Under the pieces are notes generated by a model. The model was not told the DNA's origin. It worked only from the letters and a program-made list of their open reading frames with translations, and made no database searches. A DNA stretch of 64,000 bases from Gavia stellata (lineage: Eukaryota; Chordata; Aves; Gaviiformes; Gaviidae): positions 1,364,001 to 1,428,000 of the forward strand of contig NC_082620.1 of assembly GCF_030936135.1 (NCBI RefSeq). The letters run 5' to 3'. Numbering within the stretch: position 1 is the first letter of the stretch; the number at the start of each line of letters is the position of its first letter. The position numbers were made by a program, and so were the translations under genes. Below are positions 9,401 through 20,394 of the stretch, in pieces.

Positions 9401-11907
9401 CCTTCTCCTCCGTGTGATGCCGCTAGCCATCGCAAGGCAATAGCTGCTGGGAGCACAGTCCAAGAATTGTGATGCCCTCTTAATTCTCATTTCCCTGCAA
9501 CATGGCTCCTGAATATCTTCAGCTGTACGGAGAACAAACTAGTACAGTGCTAGACACGTGCCTTATGCTGCATGTGTTTTAGTAGTATCACCCACGGACC
9601 ACTCTGCAGCGTAGATAGTACAGAACAGCCTTTAAAATTGTTCTCCAGCAGAGTTATTTTTGACTTGACGTAACGAATTTCCCAGGCAGAACTCCTTCTG
9701 GAAGGCAGCAAACGTGAGGAGCTCCTGCTGCTCGTATGCTGTCTTAATGGACAGTCGGGAGGGAAGCTGCGAGGTCGCAGGACTATAACCATGCATGTGG
9801 TGTGCTCTGAATGCTAACACAAGTTTGGTGTGTTTGTTTCCTAATCCAAACAGAACGTCAGAAGCCTTGATGCATGTAGTGTGTGTTTACTGCAGCTGGA
9901 GTGGGCCACAGACCAGGTATTTATAGCCATTGGTTTGTAAGTTTTCGCTGCTACAGTGAAAATGATGGTTCTCATGTGCCCTAACTACTTCTTTCTTTCT
10001 GTCTTCTGTTAGAGAATAGTGACAAAGAAACTACCTCACTGGAAATGCCCTCATTACCAGCTTCTGATGGGTTTCAAAATCCAGTCCAGTCTTCAGGACT
10101 AAATTCCAAGATCTGTAATTCCACAAATCAATTACTTGATCGTTCTGTCTCTGCCCCTGCTTCAATTTGCTCATCCGAATCTAGCCTCGCAGAGCCCATT
10201 GATCCTAGAGCCGTCAAGTCTTTTGAGTCTTCAACTGAATGCCAGATAACCCCAGAAAAAGAACATCCTCTCTTACTACAGCATCTTTCCAATAACGCTT
10301 CCTTGGCACATAACGACCCTTCTCCCCAGGCAGGGGAGGTAACCTGTTGCAATCCAGCTTGCCTTTCACAGAAGACACTCAAAGAAACATTTATTGCTGA
10401 CAGTCTAAAGGAATGTAACGCTAAAGAACAAGACTGCAGTCAGGAACATCCTTTGGAAGTGACACAAGAAACTAGTGTGGCTGACACTGCTGCTAAGCAC
10501 GGGCAAAATAAAGATGTATGTCTGTCTTCAGAACAGGAGCAAAAGCATGAGCTTCCCATAGACCATCAGATCTGCAAAGAACCGGAGAAGGAACATCTGG
10601 AGAAGCAAGCTGAGACAACTGACCCAGAACCTCCTTGCCATGTTGGTGGGGTTGAGAAACCTGTTGTGGAAGAAGCCAGCCAGCCAGAAAATCCTCCTGC
10701 AGAAATGAGAGGAGATGGACTGGAGAAAGCAGGTCTTTCCTGTGTGAAAGGGAGTATCCAAATGTCAGCCTCCCGTAGCTATATGCATACGGAAGCCTTC
10801 ATGGAAGTAGATGTAGTTGAGCAGTCTGTAGCTGAAGCGCACAGCTCGGCAAGCCAGCAGAAGCGGCAGGCTGAGAACAGAAGTGTATCTGACCTGAACT
10901 TGGACGCCTCTTCTATGGAGGTCGAGTTGCTGAAGTCTGCATCCTCCTTGAGTGATCCACTTTCCGCTGGTGATGTTCCGCAGTCTAAAAGCACTAGTGA
11001 AATTCCTGCAAAGTATAATGAGTTGTCTAATTTGGTAGCTGAAGGCAGCTCTTCCCCCTCCAGCATCCATCAGCTGGACACGGATCCAGGAAGACCTTCA
11101 GAAGAGCCATGTTTCTCTTTAGCATCAGCCTTGAAAGAGCTGCACAAACTCTTGATTATCAGTCGGAAAGGAGAATGTAAAATCCTTGCCTCTGAAGAAG
11201 TCTCTCAGCTGGAAATGGTTCACAAAGAGCCAGCAGCGCAACAGAAGGGGCTTTCTGAAGATGAGCAGAAAGGCTCAGATCCAGCCAGCCAGGAACAGAG
11301 TTGTTCCTTCTATGAGGTGAGGTCTGAAGGTGGAGGAGCGGAGGGGAAACAGCCTTGTGATTCTGGCGTAGGAAACATCAGCATTGGGTCTGTCAGTCAC
11401 ATGCAGTCAGCTCTCCGAGAAGGTGCTTTAGAGATTCAGAAGTTTTCAGGTAAGAGTGATTTGGTCGTGGTGAATTCTGCAGCGACGTCTGACCAACCAC
11501 AGAGCTCTGAGCAGGCGGAGGTTTTGGTAGAAGGTTGTCAGAGTCCAACTGGTCTGACTTTGGAGCGAAACGCATCTGTTTCCTCTAAACCTGCTTTGGA
11601 TGAAGGTGCACCTCAGGGTACTCGGAGCCTGTTTGCAGGAGCACCTGGGAGAAGCAGTAGTTCTGCTCCTGAAGGTGCCTGGCCGTTGGGTGGGTGTGAG
11701 GAACCACTGCTGACCCCACCAGCTGGCTATACTGGACTTTCCTCGGATGCTTCTCCACCACCTGCTTTCCCTGCGGCTGATATTGATCGGATCCTCGGTG
11801 CTGGTTTTACCACGCGAGAAGCTCTTGAGGCCTTGGAACAAGCGGATGGAAATGCAGATCTTGCTCTTCTCATTTTGCTAGCCAAGAGTATCGTTGTTCC
11901 TACGTAA
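427..11907 (+). CDS. DDI2: DDI2, ubiquitin-dependent aspartyl protease (3' part; 5' exons lie before the window)
   Basis: Coding exons: 427-553, 2643-2770, 3370-3498, 4693-4796, 5213-5402 and 10013-11907. All introns are GT-AG and the phases close. The translation matches human DDI2 from about residue 170; the UBL domain lies upstream of the window. The retroviral-type protease domain carries the catalytic DSG (Asp252 by human numbering, in exon 2643-2770) and the DMLLGLD loop. A UIM-like ELAEAIQKS helix follows in exon 5213-5402. The family cleaves heavily ubiquitinated substrates, notably the ER-derived transcription factor NFE2L1, and serves the proteasome in cytosol and nucleus. Human DDI2 ends with ERQKP soon after the UIM. 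Here the last splice gives AEN and stays open into the RSC1A1 frame, so the predicted product is about 1025 aa rather than 399. The exons are certain; expression of the long form is inferred. Confidence 0.93.
1230..1242 (+). repeat. Poly-C run (13 C) in a DDI2 intron
   Basis: An uninterrupted run of C between T-rich and A-rich flanks, in the intron between exons 427-553 and 2643-2770. The rest of that intron (554-2642) shows no repeat or gene that I recognise. Bases 1-426 are the end of the preceding intron. Confidence 0.9.
3531..3940 (-). mobile_element. CR1 LINE fragment, 3' end, 5'-truncated
   Basis: The left edge carries the inverted CR1 tail repeat (AGAATCATAGAATCACAG), so the element runs on the minus strand. 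On that strand bases 3620-3826 read as the C-terminus of the CR1 reverse-transcriptase ORF ([33 protein letters not shown]). Similarity stops near the CR1 segment GGCTTGTGCTC. About 410 bp remain of a 4-5 kb element, the usual 5' truncation. It lies in the DDI2 intron 3499-4692, only 32 bases after the 5' splice site. Avian CR1 copies of this type are common, which supports a bird host. I did not assign a CR1 subfamily. Confidence 0.95.
5403..10012 (+). other. Large last DDI2 intron; no gene recognised
   Basis: A 4.6 kb AT-rich intron. It holds several AATAAA motifs (for example near 6516, 7186, 7229 and 8787) that could allow intronic polyadenylation, and an (AT)8 run at 6610-6626. A 180-codon open frame at 7926-8468 has no domain or family signature and looks like chance. 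If the donor at 5403 is not used, the frame continues 35 codons to a stop at 5507-5509; that tail resembles nothing known. Confidence 0.7.
6610..6626 (+). repeat. (AT)n microsatellite
   Basis: Eight AT units in the last DDI2 intron; no function is suggested. Confidence 0.9.
10011..10014 (+). promoter_or_regulatory. Tandem AGAG splice acceptor of the last DDI2 exon
   Basis: The polypyrimidine tract ends TTCTGTTAGAG. Splicing after the first AG (exon from 10013) completes a GAG codon and joins DDI2 in frame to RSC1A1. Splicing after the second AG (exon from 10015) completes GAA and is followed at once by TAG at 10017-10019, giving a short DDI2 that ends soon after the UIM, much like the human protein. 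The first AG is the default by scanning rules. Use of the second is a hypothesis. Confidence 0.6.
10045..11907 (+). CDS. RSC1A1: RSC1A1 / RS1 open frame (620 aa), intronless, inside the last DDI2 exon
   Basis: In mammals RSC1A1 (RS1) is annotated as an intronless gene in the DDI2 3' region. It is reported to lower SGLT1 transport by acting on trafficking and on its transcription. The N-terminus here ([10 protein letters not shown]) matches human MSSLPTSDGF. The middle is long, low-complexity, Ser/Glu/Gln-rich and probably disordered, with the conserved LKELHKLL helix near residue 370. A QSP tripeptide, a motif reported as active in human RS1, occurs near residue 500. The C-terminus, residues about 575-620, is a UBA fold ([13 protein letters not shown] loop, [10 protein letters not shown]) ending in IVVPT as in human. 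There is no separate promoter-like sequence just upstream. The Met at 10045 is only the conserved internal start; the frame is open back to the splice acceptor at 10012. It may be the C-terminal half of a long DDI2 protein, a separately initiated protein, or both. Confidence 0.88.
   Translation: MPSLPASDGFQNPVQSSGLNSKICNSTNQLLDRSVSAPASICSSESSLAEPIDPRAVKSFESSTECQITPEKEHPLLLQHLSNNASLAHNDPSPQAGEVTCCNPACLSQKTLKETFIADSLKECNAKEQDCSQEHPLEVTQETSVADTAAKHGQNKDVCLSSEQEQKHELPIDHQICKEPEKEHLEKQAETTDPEPPCHVGGVEKPVVEEASQPENPPAEMRGDGLEKAGLSCVKGSIQMSASRSYMHTEAFMEVDVVEQSVAEAHSSASQQKRQAENRSVSDLNLDASSMEVELLKSASSLSDPLSAGDVPQSKSTSEIPAKYNELSNLVAEGSSSPSSIHQLDTDPGRPSEEPCFSLASALKELHKLLIISRKGECKILASEEVSQLEMVHKEPAAQQKGLSEDEQKGSDPASQEQSCSFYEVRSEGGGAEGKQPCDSGVGNISIGSVSHMQSALREGALEIQKFSGKSDLVVVNSAATSDQPQSSEQAEVLVEGCQSPTGLTLERNASVSSKPALDEGAPQGTRSLFAGAPGRSSSSAPEGAWPLGGCEEPLLTPPAGYTGLSSDASPPPAFPAADIDRILGAGFTTREALEALEQADGNADLALLILLAKSIVVPT
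11767..11904 (+). other. UBA domain coding segment at the end of the RSC1A1 frame
   Basis: The last 46 codons encode three predicted helices with the UBA hallmarks: a hydrophobic first helix (IDRIL), a GF loop (AGFTT), a second helix rich in Ala/Leu ([10 protein letters not shown]) and GNADLA opening the third. UBA domains bind ubiquitin. Yeast and insect Ddi1 proteins carry a UBA at this relative position, after the protease domain, while the short human DDI2 has none. The domain call is from sequence; ubiquitin binding is inferred. Confidence 0.8.
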
Positions 11908-12181
11908 CTACGGAAGAGGTAGCTGACTGGGGTGTCTTTTCTTTCAAAGGACGTATCTAAATTATACACCATAATATTCAAGCAGAATGTTGAGCCAGAT
12001 TTTTTAATTATTTGCAGCCAAAGTAACTTGTCTCTCCTGTTTCACTTGTTAGATTTGGCCTTTTAAAAGAAAGAAAACATCCTAGCATTGTGTGGACAGG
12101 ATAGCTTTTAATTATGCATACTGGATTAAAATTAGTGTTTTTATTTAAATGTACAATTTTAGAATAAGCTCCAATGTTACG

Positions 12182-12187
12182 AATAAA
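12182..12187 (+). terminator. Proximal polyadenylation signal AATAAA after the DDI2/RSC1A1 stop
   Basis: The first canonical AATAAA after the stop at 11907, about 275 bases downstream, followed by a GTGTGTGTGTGC stretch (12250-12267) as a possible GU-rich element, somewhat distant. It would give a short 3' UTR. Mammalian DDI2 has a much longer 3' UTR, so distal sites may also be used. Confidence 0.5.
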
Positions 12188-15100
12188 AAGCAGAAGCCAT
12201 TAAGATCACCGCCCTGTCCGGCACAAAGCAGATTGTGAAGTGAATTGGCTGTGCGTGTGTGTGCACAGGACAGGAGGTGCACGCTGAGTTCGGTATGGCG
12301 CAGACACGAAACAGCGCTTGTCCAAACGGACTTTGTGGATTTGTTTTAGCTCTCCCGCCTTTTGTAACCCAATGTCCGTCTGTGACGCTGATGAAACTAT
12401 TATGGCAGCTACTAAAGGTATGTAGATGCCCACAGACATGTAACACTTTGCAAGAGGAGTGAGGGGTGGAGGGGGTTTTCGGAAGTATGTGCTTTTTGTG
12501 TGTGCACGGGGAAGGCTGATGCCTATTTTTGCCAAACCCTTTTATGCTCTTGGGCCAGTGTGTTCAAGTTTACAACATGGGGATAGAAGAAGGGAAGGGA
12601 TAGAATTTGGTGCTACCAAAACTTAAGAGACGTTTTAACTTATTTGAAGATGTGCTGGTATTAATTGTAGGGGGGTGGTGGGAAGGGAAAAGGAGTATTC
12701 TACTTTTTTTTTTCTAGCCTTGCCCCCATCATGTTTCCCCATACAGAAGAACAAGCTCAACGACTTTAAGGCAAAACTTCAACAATGAAATTGTTTAACA
12801 AACCAACCATGTATTATGGCTCTTAATCCCCCTCTGCCCCCGGAAAAATGAACTGTTTCAGTGGATGCATTCTGTATGCACCGAGCGGGGATGTGATCAG
12901 AAGAATGAAGAAGTCTGCTCTGCACTAGTTTATCTCGATGTTTGGGGATGATCAGCCTCTCAGCTGTGGAAATGCAAACTGCGGAAAGCCTGTAGCGGCT
13001 GGTGGGGTACTAATTTAATACCTCTCAAAGAGTGAGGGCTCCCCAATAGGGTTTATGAAACAAATGCACTGACTTGGCTTCTGCATTATAACCATCGTGG
13101 CCTTCTGGGAAGTCCCTGGTGAGTAGCCTGCATGAGGACTCACCAAGGCTGTGCTGTAGGAAGCCCTTTCCAGATGCTTTTTTGGGGGATGAACTACTTT
13201 GTGATGCTTTGCAAAGCCCCAAAACACTGTTGGGGCTGGGGAAGGGGAAGGAAAGTGTGGCTGAAACATGATACCAAATTTTAAGAAAGAACTTTTACTT
13301 AGTCCCACTTGCAAATCTCAGAAGTGGCTGTGTGTCAAGTGTTCATCTTGAACTTTTTGCTTTGAGCTAAACCTGAAGTGATGAGTCAGCAGCGGCTGGA
13401 AACATGTTTTTGTTCATGGCTTTCATTTCTTGTTATCATTGTCTCAGGCCTGTGTTCCTGGTGTTTTGTTTTCCCTGTTGCTTAGCAGATTTGCCTACGT
13501 GTATGTTAGGCTTTTTTTCATACAGGGTGGCATTTAAAAACAACACAAATATGGTTTAATCTGTGAACCTGCAGGAGTTTCTGATGTCAGAGAGCGGTGG
13601 TTGTCAAATTTTTTAGACGCTTGGGCAGCCAGGAGATCCTTTAGAATAACGAAGAACTTTCAGGCATTCCTCTGTCTGTTGAATGGAGCTTCTGCATGAG
13701 CTGTGAATGTACCAGCTAGGCCTGGGGCTCCCAGACACATTTAGCTCATATCCCGCTACTTGTGATGCCGGCAGCAGGCATTGCTCCGTGCATATGTCAG
13801 AAGCAGTGGGCTGTTTGGGGACCCCTTGTCAGAGCAGCATTGAGTAATTCACTTGAGGCTCTGTTCAAAATGAGTTACTGAGGCAAGACTACAGCTTTAT
13901 GATCTTTACCATGCAGGTGGTCAGTTACCCCTGCTGAAGTTTTTTAAATACTCTCCTTACCATGAGCACCTCAAATCAGTGAAAGCCCCCTCTGTAAAGG
14001 GTAACGCTTGGGCTGGTACAGGAGTACAGTGTCATCAGATCTCTCTCTAGAAGCCTTAGGAAATAAGATAGATTAGACCCATTCCCATCTGCATCTGGTT
14101 CACTATCAAAAGCAGTAACAAGAATGAAGCTCCCAGCTCTCAGATCCAGAGCGTCCGTAATCTAAACAGCTGAATCTGCTCCCGATTCACGCCACGGGTC
14201 TCATTGAGGTGGTCCTGGGGGTAAGCCCCCATCCAGTATGCAGATACTGGCTGCAGGTTGGCCCTCTTGGATGCGCGAGAGCTGAATTTGCACCCTTAGC
14301 CTACAGGTTCATCTACTGCCAGCTGCTTGAAGCATCAGATGTTAGCCCTTCTACGTTATACCCATTTCGTATTTACACTTTATGTTTTTAGAAGCAATTG
14401 CTGATAGCTAGACGAAGTGCTGCTGCTTTGCACCAAACTGGTTAAAGGCTCTAGTTTTATGGCCACGTTTACTTAGACTGCATATACAGAATTTATGCTA
14501 TAAAAGCTTTAGAGTATCAGCCAACTTGCTTCAACGCTCCGTTTTATTCTTTCGTCAAATACAATTTTTGAAATCTGCCCTTCTGCCAAAGCTGTACTGA
14601 GGCATTTATCAATAGTGCTAGAATGTCCTGGGTAACTTTCTCTGAACTGCTAGAAACAAAGTCTGACCCCCAACTGATAAATACTTGTAAAACTCTTTTA
14701 TCAAGCTGGTCCAAGCCTGGTGATTTAAATCTCTTTAATTTCAGAGCCTTGCTTTGAGTGAATGGCTACGTGCTGCTAAATTAGAGAATAATTTTTTTAG
14801 GAGCAAGATTTATGTTGGAGAAAATCTGGGCAGTGGTGAGTATTTAAGGTTAAAATAAAATGTAATAGAACATGTGTTTAGGGAACGCTGTCTAAAAGTT
14901 GTCTTCTGTTTTAACATGCATGTGTGTCCTCTCTGCTGATGCACACATCCTTTGCTCAGCCCTTAGCAATCCCTTAACTGGTCTCTGTTCTTACCTGGCC
15001 CACAAAGTGGGAATACTTCTATTTAAGCAGGGATGGCAGACCTCTACAGCTTGTTGGCTAGAGCAGGGGATAAAGTTAATGCCAAAAGCTGTTCAGGTTT

Positions 15101-16373
15101 CCAAGGAGCTGTGTACCCTGGCCTAAAATAAGGTTCTTTGCTCTCTTCTCTTGCCCCTCCTCGTTCATCAGTGCTCCAACGTACTAATGTCACATCAGCT
15201 TAGCAAAGTTATTTCGGTATGAAAAGCCCATCTATAGAGAATAAAGCAACACTCAGAAGCTGTTTCATAAAGATGCCAGCACCTGTGGGGACCCTTGTGG
15301 GTCTGTAGAGCTTGTTTCTGGGTGTTTCCTGAAGCCCCTGTGGTCATGTACTTTGCTGTTGGTTTCTGGGATGTATTCTTTTCCTTAAAGATACTGAAGG
15401 AATTTACTGAGCCTCTCGCTGAATGCATGTTTCTGTACATGAGGCTCTAGGTGAGTTTAGAGGTGGTGTTTAGCAAGATACCGACATCTGAAAATTGGCA
15501 CAGGTAATTCTGACAAGAGGAGGAAATTATTTCCTGGTGACCTTCCCTGGTATGTTTACCTGCTGCTGGACAGAGCTGAGCTACGCTGCGTTATTGTGAC
15601 AATCTCTGCCTTGTTGCGACGTGTGTTCAACTTTCTATGTAGACACTTGGTCTCCAGGACTGTTAACCTTGTACCTCCTAGATATGTTCCCTTCTTTCTG
15701 TCTTTGTCTCTCCCTCTTGCCATCTCCTTTCCTCAAAAGTAGCAATATTTAAGTGTTCTTGCTGAATGCTTAACTTCCAGATAAGTTTTCTTTAAAACAC
15801 TATGCCATTTACAAATAAAAGGAGGAACAGATCCTAGAGGTTTCGTCACCAGACTTGAACTTCTTGCCAAACGGCTCCCCAGAACTCTAACGTGAATTCA
15901 AAGAGGAGAAATCACGAGGTATTTTTGCCCGCCTCTCTCGGAAGTCAGCTTGGGAAATGGGGTCGGTTCCGTGTACATCATTCCCTTCTGAAGCGTTCAA
16001 GAGATTTCTTCCTGCACTGTGTAGACAAGGCTTAGTCCGTGATCCAAATGCATAGCGGTTTGGGTTACTCTTTGACTGATGCTTTTTAGCTTAAGAGTTT
16101 TACAAACTCACTTAAGGAACTTGAGGGAATCAATACTCAGGAATCCTAAAGCTGGTTGCATTTGTGTCATTCATTCTTCTGGGCTGAACATACTGCGGTT
16201 GTCCTCGCAGGTGGCTGAAGGGAGGAGTGGTTGTGTCATCACAGAATGGGATGTGGTTCTGCCCAAAGTAATACACACTTGATTCTTTTTTTGATTTTTT
16301 TTTTTTTTAATATTGGGGGACTGTTTATCAACAAAATTGATGTGTAAGAAAAATTTGATATTTAAAAAAAATT

Positions 16374-16379
16374 AATAAA
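16374..16379 (+). terminator. Candidate distal polyadenylation signal (DDI2 3' UTR)
   Basis: AATAAA followed within 40 bases by a T/GT-rich stretch (TTGGTCTGTCTGTATTTCTG), the usual arrangement of a used poly(A) site. It makes sense only if DDI2 has a long 3' UTR, as in mammals. Confidence 0.35.
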
Positions 16380-16776
16380 CACTTTATCATAATGTTGCTT
16401 GATTGGTCTGTCTGTATTTCTGAGGTCAGCATCCCTGCACTCAAAACCTTCTCTGGCTTTTTTTTCCAAAGCCAACAGAATTTTCTTAACATAAATGTTG
16501 CCATTTTGAACATAACGAGTAGAAATCTGTGGCTAAAATTATTCCAGTTGGCAGGGCCTGAGAACAGGCATGAGAAATTAATGTATTTCCCTTCTGCCGT
16601 GATGGGCTATTGAATCCTTCAGGCAGGACTTGGAAGTGGAAGAGCATTGGAGTACGATACAAAATGTAGCACTTGGCCACAGCACTGTCTGCTGGAAAAA
16701 TGAATGAGGCACTCCTCATGTCTCCTACGTAAATACCTCATTTCCAGATGGATTAGGAGACAGGGAGACAGTTGTC

Positions 16777-16797
16777 TTTTTTTTTTTTTTTTTTTTT
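16777..16797 (+). repeat. Poly-T tract (21 T)
   Basis: An uninterrupted T run. No SINE or LINE body was recognised next to it, so its origin is unclear. Confidence 0.9.
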
Positions 16798-19202
16798 CCT
16801 TCCTGGAGCTGGTAGCTAATCTCTTAGGACATCAATAAATTGGCATTTATATCCCCAGAAAGCTCATGACAGTTTTAGTTTTAAAGTCCCATTCTCCTGG
16901 TGTCATGTAATAGAACAGGTTTTGGAAAGGAGGAGTAGAGGATCTTCTTCCTCTGAAACTTGTGGCACAGTCAGCTAACCTGAAGCGGCAGCGTTTGTCT
17001 CATGGAGCAGTAATTCCTTTTTCATATCTTGAAAAACAGATGCACTTTTCCTTGGGATAAGCCACTGCATTTTTGACCATTTTAAATCTCGGATAACCAG
17101 GGAGCAGTCAGCGTTAGTACCAGATGAGCAGAGATGCTTAAAAATGCGAAGGGTTATGAATCAGTTGCTGTGACAAAGCAGTTCTTGGACAGTGGTTTCC
17201 TTCTCACGTGTTCAGAGCTCTATGTGCGATGCTGTTGTCACTATTATAGCTAAGTTATGTCATTAAGGTGGATATTAATTAGGAGGGCAAAACTATGTTT
17301 TGAATTCTGCTCTTGGGGTGGGAAAGGGGAAGGTTTTAATGTGTGGGCTATAACAGCCCCATTCGTACATGGGTCAAAATGTTGGTTGTGATTTCTTCTG
17401 CTGGGAGATGCTTTAAGGACTAAATGCTCTGTTTGAAAACTATTTTGAGCACTTGGACCTTGTCCGTTCTGCTTTTTGAACATGATTTTCTTTTGGTACT
17501 GTATACAAGTGCAAATTAACTAGGCTGTTACGGTTGTGTTCACATTTGGGGTTGTCCCAGTCTGTCTGAATTGGGGCATTAGCACTTTTAAATCTGCAGC
17601 CCCTTGTATGGCCAAGAGCGGTCAGACCCTATGTAATAAATGTAAAGCTTACTGCAAGTTGGTGTGCTTTCTTTGGTTATCTTTTACGGATGCCTTAGGA
17701 GTAGGACAAGGGACTCCCCTCAGAGGTCTAGAGTTTAAAAATGACATATGAAGGGGTTTTTGAGTAGTCATGTGGGTGCAGAAGCTGCATGAAGAGCAGG
17801 AGCCGGATGCAGAGAGGTGACCATTGCATCATACCACTTCCTGCACCAGAATAGTTTAGAAAATGGTCAACAGAAGAAATGTGACTGAGCCATCACTCAT
17901 AAATTCTGCAGTGACACTCACTTAGGTCCACTTCCTCGCGTCTCTGCAGTCTCATGGTTTTAGCACGTGCCTGGCATTGCTTTGCCAAGTGAACCACTTT
18001 TTGGGCAGGTTTGTCACCAGAATGGGATTTGGGAAATCCTGCTGGCCAGCCCAGCTTTTGATTCACTCTGGCCTTACATTGATTATCTGCTCTGCCTCTT
18101 CTTTCCCTGGGGGTAAACTGGGGGTGAAGGACCCCCTCAGAAGTGTACTGCGGTGATCACTATTACATAATTGTCTCTGACAACCAAGCTTACTAATGAC
18201 AAGGTGCTGTCTTGATTGGCAATAAAAACATTGAGTCACACAGACAAGGATGTGAGTGGTTGGTGGTTGAAATCCGTCACAACAGCAGCTGCCAAAGCAG
18301 TGTCTAGTTTTGAGTCCCTTTGTTAACAAATGAAAATGGGAAGCGTTTTATAATCAAACCCTTGTGCCTGGTTGTGGAAACGGAGGTGTGCTCAGAGGGC
18401 TGCATGTTGTTCATGAGATGCATGCAGGGCTCGCTGTTTACTTATCCTGATAGGCCTGTGGTTTCTTCCTTGTTTTTTCCTAATACTAATTTTTTTCCTG
18501 CCTAAATCTATACTACAGCTACCTCCTGAAATGTTTCTTGTGTCTGTTTAATTTCCTTCCGGATCACTGGCAACATTATTGAAGTGCCCTATGACTGCTC
18601 TGCATGGTAAGCTATGTATCTTAAGAGGATGGGTGTCTTGCGCTTAGCACACTTTGCTGCAGGAGATGAGATACACCTCAGTGACTCATTCTGTCCTTCC
18701 TTGCTGTCCTTTTATGACAAGCGCCTGATGGCTCCTCTCATTGTGGGTAATGTTCTTCATGCTAACTTCGGGCTGTAAAGACTGAGCAAAGAGTTAAAAA
18801 TCTCTTGGGAAGAGGGCAGGAAGCAGACCAGGTTGTGGTGGGCGTGGGATGGTGCCTCCTGAGCTTGTCCAGGGAGAATGGGAGCTGTCTTTAAATGCTG
18901 GGAGCAGAGAATTTCCTATGTAAATCCGTAATTGTGTGGTGGATGCTTTAAGGGATTACAACCAACTCATTTTACTTGGAGTGAAACAGAGACTTGGGGC
19001 CTTCAAAACATCTCGGAAAACTGTAGGAGACCAGGAAGTCTGCCGTACCATGGGATTATACAGGTGTATACGCTGTGCTGCATCTAGTGCCTTCAAAGCA
19101 ACGAAGAATGCAAACAGATGGGCTTACCTGCTGGCTGGTGCTGTACAGCTTGTTTTCGTTATACCCTGAGCATGTTCTAAATGCTATAATTCATCAGTAA
19201 AG

Positions 19203-19208
19203 AATAAA
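19203..19208 (+). terminator. Candidate most distal polyadenylation signal
   Basis: AATAAA followed directly by a GT-rich element (GGGTGTGCTGGGTCTGTTGG). It is the last strong candidate before the GC-rich minisatellite, so it could mark the far end of a long DDI2 transcript. Confidence 0.35.
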
Positions 19209-20394
19209 AGGGTGTGCTGGGTCTGTTGGGCTGCTTTAAAAGGGGCTGACTTCAGCTTGCTGGTCTCTCCAGTAACTTGTTAGGGATCAGGCTTAAATGT
19301 TTCATGCTCAGAACTGCTACTAAGTAGTTGTGTGTGTGTGTGTTTTAGTGGGGACGTTTCCCTCTAATCTCCCCCCAGTTCAGCAGGAGAGGTTTACCTT
19401 CATCCCCAGGTGCCAAGACAAGCTCCGATCCTTGTTGGGGTCTCACCCAACGCAACACTTGTGGTTCTCCAGCCACTGGTGGGGAGCTGACAAAAGGAGA
19501 GGAGTTTTATGCTTTGGCTTGGTTTTAACCCAAGCGCTAATGAGCTGCGCTCTCTTCCCTTCCCTGGGAGTTTCTCCCATAGTTTCCAAAGCTGTTAAAC
19601 TGGCTGGGCCGTTCCTGCGACTGCAGGGAAAAAGCAGGCTTGGCCTGGCGTGTTTTCTCCATCCCAGTCCTTGCTCAGCCCTTCCCTTCCCTGCCAGCAG
19701 GTTATTTACAGAGGAAGGGGTGGGAATGGTGCAGGGAATGCGCTCCTGAGAGCTGCTGGCTTTTCCTTTTTTAATTGCTTTTACTTTCGGTTCCATTTTC
19801 AGTTATCAGGGTTGAATGTTGCAAGGGCAATAAGCCAGCCCTGAGGGACAGCCCCAGCATCACCACCTTTCACCTGAATCTCAGGAGAAGGGTTATTATT
19901 AATTTTATCTCTTATTTCTGTAACCCCCCCTCCATTAAGCCTTTGCACCAACTCCTAGCTCTGTCCTGTGATGGTGAGTGGGGCCTGTATTTGGTTTTTT
20001 AGCATCTTTTCCCACCGATGGAGGTTTGGCCTTGAGCAACACTTACCTGGCCCATTTTTGGCTCCAAAGGGCCATGCCACCAAGCACATGAACCTAAGCA
20101 GAGACATGGATCTCCTGTTCATCTCAGGGGTTGCTGAAGCCCTCTGTGGTGGGATGCCATGTGGACCCCCTCCATTTTTCCCTCATGCCACTGAATCTTT
20201 CTCTTTCATTTGAGGCTGGCCCCTGCCAGCACCCCGAAGTGCACCAAAACTGCGGGTTGGGCCCTGGCTAGGAGACCTGGGGGTCTGGTGGCCACCTCAC
20301 CTGGTGTCCCCGAACTGGGGCCTGCTGTCCCACCATGTGTCCTCTCAATGGGCACTATGACTGTTGTCCCCTCGTGTTCCCTCAGGGGGCTGTG

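Larger units (their letters stand above)
12188..20394 (+). other. Non-coding stretch: probable long DDI2 3' UTR and intergenic spacer
   Basis: About 8 kb without a convincing coding frame on either strand; the frames present are short, overlap on both strands and lack domains. Texture is AT-richer than the right half of the window until about 19.9 kb, where GC rises. No LINE, SINE or RNA gene was recognised. Further AATAAA motifs near 14860, 17636, 16374 and 19203 could mark distal DDI2 polyadenylation sites. Confidence 0.6.
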
